Of a DNA stretch of 64,000 nucleotides, positions 21,801 through 34,400 are shown piece after piece. How positions within the stretch are numbered: position 1 is the stretch's first letter; every line of letters starts with the position of its first letter. Both the position numbers and the translations under genes were made by a program. Source of the DNA: Symbiodinium natans (lineage: Eukaryota > Sar > Dinophyceae > Suessiales > Symbiodiniaceae); contig CAJNDS010002046.1 in assembly GCA_905221605.1 (NCBI GenBank), positions 1-64,000 on the forward strand, written 5' to 3'. Under the pieces are notes generated by a model. It was not told the origin of the DNA, did not search any database, and worked only from the letters and a program-made list of their open reading frames with translations.

Positions 21801-23919
21801 CCAACAGGCCGAAGTTTCACACTAGGCTGCCCTTTAGGCACTACCGACGTCAGCCCCGACTTCTTGTTTGCGACAGCACACAACAACAAATCGTCTAAAC
21901 ACAACGATTGCATTGCCCCCGGTGCCGGTGGCCCCTCTGGTAGTCTCTCTTTCTTTCGTTGGGGCTTGAGGGGTTGCCCCTCTCCTCGCCATGTGCACGC
22001 CCCCTTGCTCCGCTGTCTGTTTCTGCTTCAAGCCGGGGGGCGAAGTGTTCCTCTGCTGATCTTTCATTATTTCATTCTTTCTTGGGGGCTTGAGGAGCGA
22101 ACCCCCGGCACAGTCTGCGCGTCCCGGATCTCCGAGCAGAAGGTATCTGAACTCGTGGGAAGATAGCTGATATCCCCATAATGGCCCCCGTCCGCGGGAA
22201 ATACAAACCCTTCATGCGAGTAGCACGGCAGGTCATTGCTGCCCAAAATGGTGGCCAGCCGGAGGGAAAAACATGCAAGGCTGATCTCTCTCTTTCTCTC
22301 CCTCCCTCCCTCCTTCACCCTCACCACGCACGGACTCCCCGCGACTACCCTGGCAGGGCACCAGTAATTTAACCAGGAAAGTCGACACGGGGTCCTCGGT
22401 TTAACTAACGTCTGACAAGTCATGCGGTACATTCTATGCTTATTATGTTATGAGCTTATACAATGAACTTGCTATATTGGTATGCTTTGCTATGTTCTTG
22501 TATTCGTTATATTATTACATTCTATGTTAATAGGTTGTGATTTTCTTATTTAGAAAACATCTGTTTCTTCGGTTGTTGTATTGTTTAAAAGGCTATATTC
22601 TTATGTCGTCAGATTGTTTTATGGTTAGAGCGTTTCACTGCTATACTAGTAATGTACTGTCGGACATTTATGCTACTGTACTATGGTACTAGATGCCACT
22701 ATACTCTTCTATCACTCTACTGTTAGTACGATTTTTGTCTCCTGCAATCACATATCATGCAAGCTTATCCTTGCCTGAGTCTCTTCCAGCAGCGGAAAGA
22801 AGACGGAACTGCGTCCTGTACATGGTCGACTAACGAATCACTACAACTGCTTCCATGTACTTTGTCTGCGAAGTGCCTAGCAGCCGCAAACCACACTGCA
22901 GGGACGCAATACGTCCGTCAGTCAGTCGGAGAAACGAGCCCAGTTTCTTGGCCTGGTCACCGTGCAGGCAGGACGACGTAAGCAGGCTTCGGGGTTAGCA
23001 CTTAGGCCTTGTGTTTTCGAAGCAACCCTTGAAGCACGAGTCACCGGCGTGAACCTCTCTACCCGGGCGGACAAAGTTACCAGGCATCCGTCAGAAAGAG
23101 CTGGCGCGCGGCCACAACCAAAAACTCGGTTGAGGGTGTGTTCCCTGAGCCCGCAAGCCCTTGCAGCGCTGAGTCCCAGAGTCCAACTATTCGTGTAGGG
23201 CTTCGATGGTCCAGACTTCGCCAAAGCAGGCAAACCGAAACATCTGCAGGCATGATCATCGCATTCTCGCTGTGCAAACAGCGATTTATCTTTGTTCAAA
23301 AGTCACCTGGAACCTTCCGCGCAACTGTCTGGTGTCCTGGCAGGCTTACCTTGACCGGCGGACCGCGTCGCTGAATTCCCTTGCCAGTGGAGTCGAGCGC
23401 GCACCTGGCAGATTCACAAAGCCTGTCAAGGGTCCATGAAGCTCGAAAATCGCACCATGCCACAAACTAAGGGCGACGAAGTCTCGTCTTCTCTTACAGC
23501 GGAGCCGAGTGGCTTATCGGCTACTCGGGCTCGGCCGACCGTATTGTCGGAACATATTGATTGCAGCGGTGCCCCTCCCTCTAATATCTGTTTTAAACAA
23601 TCAAGGTCAGAGCCGATTCGGCATGATTCAGCACTTGATTCAGCGACCAGAAGGTGGAGCCTCTCGATGCCGCAGCGGTGCGCCGTGGCCATGGCAAAGC
23701 GCGACGTAGTTGCGATGCACATCTCCTTCGGGGACAGCGTGGTTCCGGAGAGATGTATGAAAGTCTGGGCACTTCAACGTCTTCAGCTCCCGGGCTCCTG
23801 ATCGTAGTTGGACCTGCAGGTCGTAGTAAGCCTCGTAGCTTCGTGCAACGACCTCGCTGGGGTGCACGTGCACATGAGGACTTGGGTTCGTGTGAAGACT
23901 TGGATGCGCAGTGCTTCAA

Positions 23920-23957
<38 letters not shown>

Positions 23958-26900
23958 CGACTACTAGGTTACTAGATCTCGAGGCCACTGCAGCGCGAGT
24001 ATGGCTCCCATGCGCGAGGTAGGAAGAGCCAGAAACGATCTCCACTTCATGCCCAGACCCTCCCCTGCTCCCCCACCCCAAGATACTGTCCGCGCTCGTT
24101 TTCATCACCCACGAACAAGGAAAGGGGGGAAGGGAAGCAGGAACATCCCCTATGACCCCTTTCAGAGCGAAGAGGCTATCAGCCCAGAGCTCGGCACGTC
24201 CAAGCGATGTAGGAAGCCATGGTCCATGTCTTCCTAGGGTTTAGGGTTTAGGGGTTAGCGCATGGGCTTTAGGGAGGTTATGTGAAGGGTTTTGAAGGTT
24301 TTGCGCCGGCGATGCAAGGCACTTCTTCAGCAATAAGATTTCCAGAACCCTGGCAATTCTACATGCTACTTAACACTTTATCGCCATGTTTTGCGATGCA
24401 AACATCGACAAAAACTAAGACAAGTGGGAGCATTCGATCAAGGCGCGTCTTCAAGGATTGGAGCTGGAGCAGTTTCTGTCATTCGAAGCCATGCAAGCAA
24501 CTGGTGCGGTGCTCCTGCTGCTCAGGGCTTTGCCGTTCCAAGGAACTCTTCAAGTCTTCAGGGCCCTCTCATGCCTAACTCATGCCCTCTCCAAAAACTT
24601 CAAGAACATCCAACCCAAGCGCCGTAGCACTTCCGCGGCCTGCCTTTGACACGACTTCCAGGCATTTTGACCACACAAGCCCTACTTCGTCTCGCAGCCT
24701 GTCAAAACGTTGTTCATGAGGTACTTCCCTGCTACCTGACTCCTGCTTAACTACCAGTAAGCCCCCAGAGTCCAAAAACTCGGCGCTGCAAAGACAGCTG
24801 CTCCCTCGCCCGTCTCCTTGGTCGTGTACTTCCCACCCCGGCGGCTTGAAAACCACAAGCCGGTCGTGCAATGTTGCTGACACCAGGGGCTCCTGCTCGC
24901 AGCACTTTAAGGACAACCTAGTTCAACTGGCAGTTCAGTGCTTCGGCCCAAAAAGGATGCGCACACGCACGTGCTCTTCGAGAAAGCCATGCAGGCCACT
25001 AAAGAACAAGAAAACAAAGAACTCCGATGACACTTCCGCTTTTGGGATACAGTCTTCGGCTCTATCAGAAAGGCCATACGAAACACCCTTCAAGTTGGGT
25101 TAATTCTGTCATGGGCGGAAATGGACCATGCAGCGCTCACATGGAACCACGACTGGCATGGGCGGAGTTTCTTTTTGTGGTAGAATTTCGGCTGGAGTTT
25201 CCTCGGGCAGTTTCAGATTCTTGTGGTGGGCTGTACCCCGTTTTTGCATCCCAGTCCTGAACGTCGGATCCCATGAAGGGCAATGATCGCTCCGCCTTGC
25301 AACTCAATCCACTCTAATCTCACGGCTGGTGGAACCATGTTGGCTCGTAATGACAGTGACGTGTGACGATGTAGCAGACCGGCTGCTCCAGCAGTTGGTT
25401 CTGCCCAACCTACATGGATCTACACGTCATATAGTGTCGATGCATGTCGTTTCCTATGCGAACCTGGGCGCGCAGTGCACATGGCTACATAGGGGCATGT
25501 GGAGGGGTACAAACAATACTTCCGTGCAACTCGTGGTCTCGTCTGCATATCCCCATACTTTTGAGGTCATAAGTGGCGTTTCCATGGGACTATGCCTAGC
25601 TGCCCCCGTGTGTTTGAGTATTGTGAAGACAGCCACTGCGGGCACAGCAGAAGCCTTCCCGTCATGCAGTTGAATTCGTCTTTGCTTTCGGACTTTGTCG
25701 CGGACTTGTCCAGCTTGCAGAGCCATCTTCCGAACTCCTGCGACCAAGCATTGTCAAGCCGGTCAGTAAAGCACAAAGCCATGTGTCAGTCCTCGCCGGA
25801 AGCGCGGGCTGAGGCAAGCGGAGAAGCTCGCGGCCCAAAGCACCCCCAAGACTTCTTCGAGCCACTCCCGGCCTTGGGATATTCATGGATTCGTGGCGGT
25901 GTGAGAGACGAGAAAGACGAAAGGGCATGAACCCCTCGTCTTGCCAGCCTGATGGTGTCGTCAGGTCCAGGGCTTGTCGCTGCAGCGCTCGTCTCAGAAT
26001 CTCGTCCTTCACATGTCGGCAACATTTGAGCCATTGAAGCTCAAGGTGCTTGAGCTTCGGGAGCTTCAGCATGTTATACAACTTTCACAGTCTGCTCACT
26101 TGTGGTCATTATCAGAGGTTTTTGCTGCAATGCATGGGAGCTTGAGGACCACTCCTGGATCAAAGTCATCACGTGGGGACTGCCACTCATTGTCGCCAAG
26201 CCCCAGGCGATGAGCTGCAGTTCCTCAATGCCTGCTGTGAACTACAGGCAGCTAGCTTCGGACGGACTTCTGCAACTGTCTAGTCCCGACAGTCCCACAC
26301 GACTTAGCAACATTTCTTCGTTTCCACAAAGCTTTTGCTGCCATCTAAGAGTGGGATATCAAACTACAAGTGGTGCCGAGACCTCTGCGAAATCTTGCGA
26401 AGCTCAATGCCGGTGTCAGGTATCAGGATGCCTGTCTAAAACCCTTCGTGCTGTAGGAGGCATGCGAGTATCAAAGAATAGTGACATCACACACAGCAGA
26501 ATTCTGGACCGTGATCCTACAAAACCTTGGGCCTCTAGTGGGCATGGGCTTGAGGAATTTGAGCCGAGACACGGTGTGTTTGTTGCCGAGAGGGTACACC
26601 ACATATTCTAAAACAATAGGTGCGCATTGCTGACGTACGCAACCTTTAAAGGGACCGGACGACAAGGCGTGACAACTGTCACTATACGAAAAGGCAATTC
26701 ACCCGTGTCGCAGTTGTCATGTTCTGTCTGCCTAGCGGCGAAAACGTGATAAGCACGCCAGTGCCCTGGTCTCCATGCGTCGCAGGAAGCCGGAATTGCT
26801 GCTCCTGCGCAGAGTCCAAGACCATTCCCTACAGATCACCATCTCGCAATGCTCCACACTCCGCAATCCCCTCAGCCAAGTGGGGTGATGGCCTAGACGA

Positions 26901-29900
26901 AAGACTCGAACTGGAAACTTTATTGACTTCCAAAAGGTCGGCATATATGATCACCCATGCCAGCAGAAGCCCCAAAGCTGGATCTTATAGAGCTCTGTTC
27001 GCTGTTCACCGTAACCCATGATATTCCCAGGCAGAGGACCAAAAATTTCCCAACTTCAACCTCCCAGAAAGTCACAAGCACCAGCCCCACAGGCAAGACG
27101 GAGCTCCCGAGAGCGGCCGCTGCCCAGCACACCTTCGCCAGGGCCTCTTCACAACATCTGGTGTTAGGGAGGCTCAGACGAACACCCCCTCGAGCTTAAC
27201 TTTCAAAACTCAAGTTAGCATCCTCGGACCCAGCACCAGACCCCGAAGGAAGGACCGAGATGGGCTCGAGATCTCGGATGCTGCTAAGCCAAGCATCGCT
27301 ACGCATGTTCCCCTCACCCTGAACATCTCCCAACTTGTCACCCAGCCGTACCCCTGCCCACGAAGCCCAAGCCGAACCTCCGGTGCCAGGTTCTCCTTGA
27401 AGCCAGCGACCTCGCGGGCACGCTGCTCCGTGCAACCCTATGAACACGATCCATGGAAGGACTCGAGTCTGATGTCCGGACCTCTCGTAACGTGTCCTGA
27501 ATCGCCACGGGGTCCCGCACTGTGAGTCCTCTGCTGAGCGGGCATGCATCCTGCAAAGTGGCTATGCCTATTGATGACATGTTTAAACAGTGTCAGATAC
27601 CAACCCAAATGCATGCAATGGTGTTCCGGTATGTTCCGGTCCCTGTCCAGTGAAGCCCAGCTTACTGGTCTTGAGCTGCTGATCGAAGGTGCAATGATTG
27701 TGCATTGTACTATGCCAAAGGGCTACTCAGCTTCATTTGAAGTTCGGCCCTATAGGGCTGCCGAGCGTCGGGCCATCGCCCACAGCCGAGCAGGGGCGAA
27801 ATTTGAGGAGCTCGGGGTCGACGCGAGGAGCTGGAAGCCCTGAAATTTACGAAATTAAAGAGTTTGGAGGTGAAGATTTGGACCCTTTGGCGAGATGTGG
27901 CCCTCACTGGAGGGTTCCCTGAGGCCCCACACCTCACTGAACACGGGAGAGCTTTAGAGATCACAGTGCGGCCTTGCAAGACTTGGCGAAGGCCAGCGGT
28001 TGCTACAGCTGTTGAATACAGGTTGGGTCTGGATATCGACTCCAGGGCTTGGTACCTTGGACTCTCCCACAGAAACCTACGCACACCGTGCCGCTGCTTG
28101 TGGCAAAACGTACACTTCAATCACTGGTGGCAGAATTCTCGGGACTCTCCTCAGATAAGCTTTCCGCTGGCATCACGGGCCTGCAGCATGCCTTCTCTCT
28201 ATATATATAGATATAGTCCTAGAGTACCAAGAAGAGCCCGCCGCCTGCTCCACACGCCCTTGGCTTTCGCACAAAGCAAGTGCGGCGCACATGCCCAACC
28301 TGAATACAAGAGACAGCGGAATTCAGGGATCGTTGACTGGCCGCTTGTGGGGATGTCCTGCGGGTGCAGGTTTCTGGGCTTCAGGGATTTGTGCCATCCG
28401 CATCTATCCGCCAGAACTTCCGTACCCCCTGCCTGCCCGAAACCTCAAACTCTCAGCACAAAGACGGGTCCAGCGGAGCACAGCGCAACATCGCCAAGGC
28501 CACAGGCCATGCGGGCCGGGCGTTGATGATCCTTGAGGGGGGGTTGCAAAGAACCAGGGTGTACAAGTACTGTCTTGGCTCTGGGTTCTGCCACCTTAAC
28601 TTGGATCCTTGTTCGTGCTTCTTGTCAAGCCGCAGCCTCTCGATTTCTATACGGGGGCGAGTCCGGGATTCTTATGCTGAACCGGCTGGACCTGCTATGA
28701 CCTGCTCGGTGATGGGTTTGGCCGAAGCGCTCAGCCGCTTCTGGCTTGACTAGAAATTCGCAGATCAAAACACTGATGCCAAGTTTCATGTTGTAGAAAG
28801 CTGCCCCGGGCCGCAGGCCATCCGAGCTGGCCTTATCGGAACTCTCAAAGCCCAGATGCAACCCTCTGAACCGCACAGACTCCACCCCGAGAGGCACCGA
28901 CCTTTGATAGGAGCACCGAAGCAGCCAGCCAGTGACGACATGCAGCTTTGAGCCTGCGAGAACAGAGGGTTATAGGGTTTTAGCTTTTGCTGATTTTGTC
29001 TTGCAGAGTGCCCCAGCTCGGTTTGACACACTCTTGAAACAACATCTCAGCTTGCAGGGGCTGGGCTTCTGTCGCAGGGTGGTCCAGTGAACCCGGGACG
29101 CCACTGCATGTCGCCCTCCCAAGTTCTTTAATCAAGCCATTCTAGTGATACAACTGCACCAAGTAAAAGAGTTAAAAGACAGGAGGCCGTGTCAGCGCTT
29201 CTGGCCCGAGGGATCCCGAGAGGGATCCCGAGGGGCCTACGGGAACTAGCAAGGAAGGGTCAGCTAAAGAGCTAAAGAGCTCCTGTGCCTGTGCAAGTCT
29301 GCCCTTGAAATGGAACAACCTGGCATTTAAAACTCCCGTAAACCCAATTGGCGGCCTGGCTGCGTGGCTCGCAATATCTGGCCTCAGACTCTGCCTCTGG
29401 AGCTGATGACACCTGAGGTTCTGGTTCCAGCACTGGTGTGGGTGCGTGCACGATTTGGGTCTCACTACAGTCTTAAAGTCTTAAAGCCACCGCCGGAACT
29501 CCAAAATCTCTGCAAACGAGGCATGGAAAGCGACAAAGCTTCAGGAGCTGGCCTAAACCCTAAACCCTAACCCCTAAAACCCTAAAACCCTAAAACCCTA
29601 AAACCCTAAAACCCTAAAACCCTAAAACCCTAAAACCCTAAAACCCTAAAACCCTAAAACCCTAAAACCCTAAAACCCTAAAACCCTAAAACCCTAAACC
29701 CTAAACTATCAAGATGCAATCCCCGTTGCAGCTGCAAGGAGTGTCGCCAGCCGTCCGTGGTGCTCGGTGCTCCGAGAGCCGAAGTGAAGAGGACGACATT
29801 CATCTGCATTGCCAGGTGCTCCTCAGCCGGGGGTTTCCGACATTTGGGATACCTCATTGGGGTCCTTACTGTAATTACTGTAAGGGATCCTAGTATATGG

Positions 29901-31380
29901 GGGGGGTAAATTATCGGGGTCCCGTATTTTCGTAAACTCCCAACTGATTCTCTGATTTTGGCTTGGTGGGGGGGGGGGGGTCTTTGACACGGATTTTGAG
30001 TTGATGTCTACAAAATCCACTGGATCAACTGGATATCATCGGGTGGGGGCTATGCACGGTGATAGAGATTCCATGTCACTATTCATGCGTTGCAAGAATG
30101 ATCGTTTGACTGACAGACGTGTCCAGTCCCCTTGCATCATGCACGCTTAGCAGTTACACGAGGTCATACAAGACTTTGTCTCGGATTGCACCATTGGTGA
30201 GAAGGCCAGAAGAGATTGAGAGGCCCGAGCGAAAACTGGGCGGTTGACTCGACCCAGCACTTTGGCCGTAAGCGCCCGTGCCCTGCAAAAATGCGTCCAA
30301 GGTGCAAGGTCTGCAAGGAGACAAAGCGCCTCGCGAGAGAGTGACAGAGAGAGAGAGTCTGTGTGTGTGTGTGTGTATACAACCCTATGACACTTGCTCT
30401 CTCTCCCTCTCTCTATGACATGCAAAACCGATGCGGCAGGTTTTTCATCTTACGTCGCATGCTTTGGACTGTCGGTTGCTGCCCATGTGTATGTCACGTT
30501 CCATCATACACTCCTCGATCTAGTCGAAATGGAATCTTACTTGGGCCTTCAACGTAAAATGCGTTCAATGCAAGGGGACCTCCCGGCTACAGCTGGGGGA
30601 GAAACCATATTCTCACAGCTTCCTGTTTCCATCCGTTCCCCAAGGGGCGCTATTGTGCACCACGCCCCCCCTGCATGTTCCTTCATTTCCAGGCTTTAGA
30701 ATGCCTTTGGGGGCAATTTGTTTGGGAGCTGCTGAGGTTTAGAGAAGACAATAATTATGCTCAATATGCACTGCTGAGTCTGTGCATGCGGCTCGTTTGC
30801 CGAAGTAGCAGGTCGTTTGGAGGAACCCAACAGCTCTTCATTTTGACGGACAATGGGAGTCGAAGAGAAGACCGTCTCGTTTGCTGCGAGGGCCCGAGGG
30901 GTCTTGGATGGGTTCCGCACCTCAGAGCGGTCTGAACCAATCAAGTCTCCAAATGAAGCCGGACCCCAAACCCTAAACCCTAAACCCTAAACCGGAAATA
31001 TGCAGGTCCGTTCGTGTGCCTTTGGCCACGACCTCGGCACGTCGGACCCAAATGTCGAAAGCACTGAAGCACAGCTGGCACCTGGAAAAGGCAACTAGGA
31101 AATCAGGTACCCTATAGAATCCCTTGCGGGGCATTAGATTATATCATATTATATCAAATTTACTATATGTACTATTTCTATTATTGATATCATTATCATA
31201 TATATGTATATATTTATAATTATTACTACTATTATTATTATTATATTGGAATACATGGTACCTAAGTCCCTCATTCCCTGCTAAGAACCAGATTGTTCAA
31301 GCTCAGGGTCGAAGAGTTCAATCGCTGCAGGGTTGTGCCGCTTCAGGGAACTCTCTCTCGCTCTCTCTCTAACCCTCTCT

Positions 31381-31421
<41 letters not shown>

Positions 31422-34400
31422 AGAGCGTGTGACTCCCACAGGGGGAGCCGCCCCACAGGGGCACGCTTTACCGAGTCCGAGTCTGTGTGAACCGGCGTGC
31501 TTTGGTGGAGGATGAATAGTCAACACCGGTAACTCTGGCTTGGCAGCCAGGGCCATGAACCATTGTCATTGTCTCCCACCACGTGATTGTGTGGATCCCC
31601 AGCCTCTGGGCCTCCGGACGACGATTCAATTGTTTGCAGTGAGAGTAGTATAGGACTAGCATCACCCTACTCTCTCTCTCTCTCTGCCGTGCCATCCCTG
31701 AGTCTTGCTACGCAAGAGCACGAAAAGTAGGCCAGGATATCAGCAGGCGCACTGGCTCATCCCATTGTTGGGCAATGGGGGTATGCTGTAGCTTCTTCGG
31801 GTGGGCCGCTGTAGTGGCCACTCCGTTCTAACATGCCCAACCGCAACATGCAGACATCGGAATGTTTTCTGAGGAACGACGGCCGTGGCAAAGTGGCTGC
31901 AGGAAGCGCAGCGCCTCGGGCCACAGCTGCTGTGCCTCAAATTTGCAGGAAAAGCAGGATTCTGGTCGACGTTCCATCCGTAAAACTGTATCTACAGTAT
32001 TTGGCATTGAGCTTGGAGGGCCACTAGCGGCCAGTGCATCAAGTGTGCAACCCTCAAAAAGCCGAGCGCGGTCTCGTTGACGGAACACTGCGCTCCTTGA
32101 ACCTCAACTTGGGGGTCGTTTGGGCATTCCTCGCCAGGGGGCAGCAAAGCTTTGAATCAGCAAGCTCAGGCCTCACGCAGCAAAGCTCCAAGAGACATGA
32201 GCCGTGAGCTTCTGCCGGCCAACCACAAATGCCCAGGTTGTGTGAAAGCAAGCGCAAATTCAGACTACCATGAGTTTAAGTGACATACTTTCACCCCGGG
32301 GGCGTGACGAAACAGAAACACCCAAGGGTAACAAGAAACACTTTAAACACCTCGAACGTTGGGGCCTGCGATGAGCAGACCCTTGGTGTCTCAAAAAGGT
32401 CCAAAGGCCCAACTAACCTCAGTCAAGCAGCCGCTGTCATCCAACTCCTGCCTGCGCCCGAATTCAGTCTTGGGACTTGGGAACAGCGCACAGGCAAGGC
32501 TTTACCATACCTCAAGTTGATCTATTGTAACCACCCTGGTCTTCTGAGCCTCACCAGCCGCTTCAAGTTGCCACGGAGGCGTATTCTGCCACCTGCTACT
32601 TTCCACCAATGGCAGATGCTGCCATCGCCTGCTAAACCATTTTTGACTCCCAAACTGTAAACTCCAAACCTCAATCCCAAGTCTTGGCAATTTGGAGTCC
32701 CTGCCTGCGAGAGGCCATGGTTGCCTAGGCAAGTGCAAGAAGCCCAGGGGGGAAAGGGCAGGACTTTGCCTGTGGTTTGGGAGGTCTGGGAGATGCGATT
32801 TTGGCAACAAGGGCGCTCTGGTACCTTGCCTTCGAAAGACCTGCAAACCCCTTTACCTTTGAGAGATGGTACCTTGCCTAACGAATCCGAAGGAGGCCAC
32901 AAGTCTTGCAAAAAGCCGCGGCGCCATCAGCCTGTGCGCTGCGAGCCAGGGAGCTGCGCCCAATGCTACCTTGGGGGCCTGCCGTTGGCTTGCGCACTTT
33001 TGGGTGTTGGAGGGTGCTTGGACTTTCATGCCCCCGAAGCTGTCAACCCTTTTTGCAGCGAGCCTCGTGCGCCAGCTGTCAACCCTGTCAACCCTAAACC
33101 CTCAACCTGCCAGAAGGGAGCATCCTACAGGAAGTTTGGCGCGGCGTGCTTCAGAACCACCCAAGCTCAGAAGCGGATAAGCATCCTTCCCCTGCTCTTC
33201 CACACAAAGCGTACAAAAAACATCAGAGAAGACGTCAGGCAGACAAAACAGGGACCTACATATGGGAGAGAGCCCAATGCCGCTTACTTAAAACCATGTT
33301 GAGGATCCATATGTAACTTCAGTTATCTTCCTTAATCCAGGGGTATTGGGCTCTCGTGGCTCTCTAAGTGACGGCCTGCCCCACATGAAAGAGCGCCATC
33401 TGCCAATTCGCAGCCTTGGGTTTTCACATCTTGAGTCCCCCGGCTCTTGTAAACCTACAAACCCTAAGCCCAAGAGGCCCTAGAGCCTAAGAGCACTGGT
33501 AATTGGTAGCTCTGTACGAAGGCCTTTGCATGCAAAGCGTTGCGACAAGTCAAGTCTGATTTTTGCTTGGCCCTTCTGGCGGGGTTCCATGTGCTTAGAG
33601 CTTGCGTTGGCAATAGGGGGAATCTTGATGCAGCGTCCACCGCAACTCTGCGCAACTAGGGGAAGCGCCCGGCCAGCAACCCGAATTGCATGCCAGCTTT
33701 CGAACCACACTGCGGCAAAACATGGATAACACAGTGAGCAGAATGTTCCGAACAAAGGGTTCCGCGGCTCAGGAAAGCTAAAAATCCCGGGTGCCGTGTC
33801 GCAGCTGCGCACCAAAGCTCTGCCTGGAGCCAGAGTTGATGTCCGTCACTATTGCCCAGGGTCTTCTGACACGACAGACATAATATAGGATTTGCAGGAA
33901 CATTAATTAGATCAGTTGTACAACAAATTATTGAAGCCAAATATTACAACAACGAAAGTATCGAATGTTGATGGTTGACAATGTTATTGAAAATTGCAAA
34001 AGAACATTCATATATTGACCACTGATGTGAAATATTCACAAATCTAGACAACCAATTTCAACGTTTTCCTGTGTGGATTAGGCTCGAAGGTTTTGAAAGG
34101 ACAGGGATTTCAGACCAGGACTGGGAGTCAAAGGAGAGTCAAAGACGAAAGAGAGAAACCTCCCGCAACAGCACAGGTAACGGGCTTCTTGAGTTGAACA
34201 TCCCCTCAGTAGTCGCGGTGCAGCGGTCCTGAGCTAGCAGAGCAAATGTCGCTACATTTTCACCACTCCAAAAGCAAGAAGTTCCTAGCTGATCCTGCTC
34301 AGAGGTGTGAGTGGTTTAAGTTCCTTGTCGGTTTCTGCCAGACATTGGAGGCCCTTGGTCGAATTTGATGACAAGGCAACCAAGACGCTTCGGCTTGATT

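Noticed and set aside
21386-21913. 175-codon minus-strand frame as an independent gene
   Set aside because: Only its first part (21831-21727) fits, as an RluA exon; the rest is intron.
27864-28526. 220-codon plus-strand frame
   Set aside because: No motif and it overlaps a PPR-like exon on the other strand.
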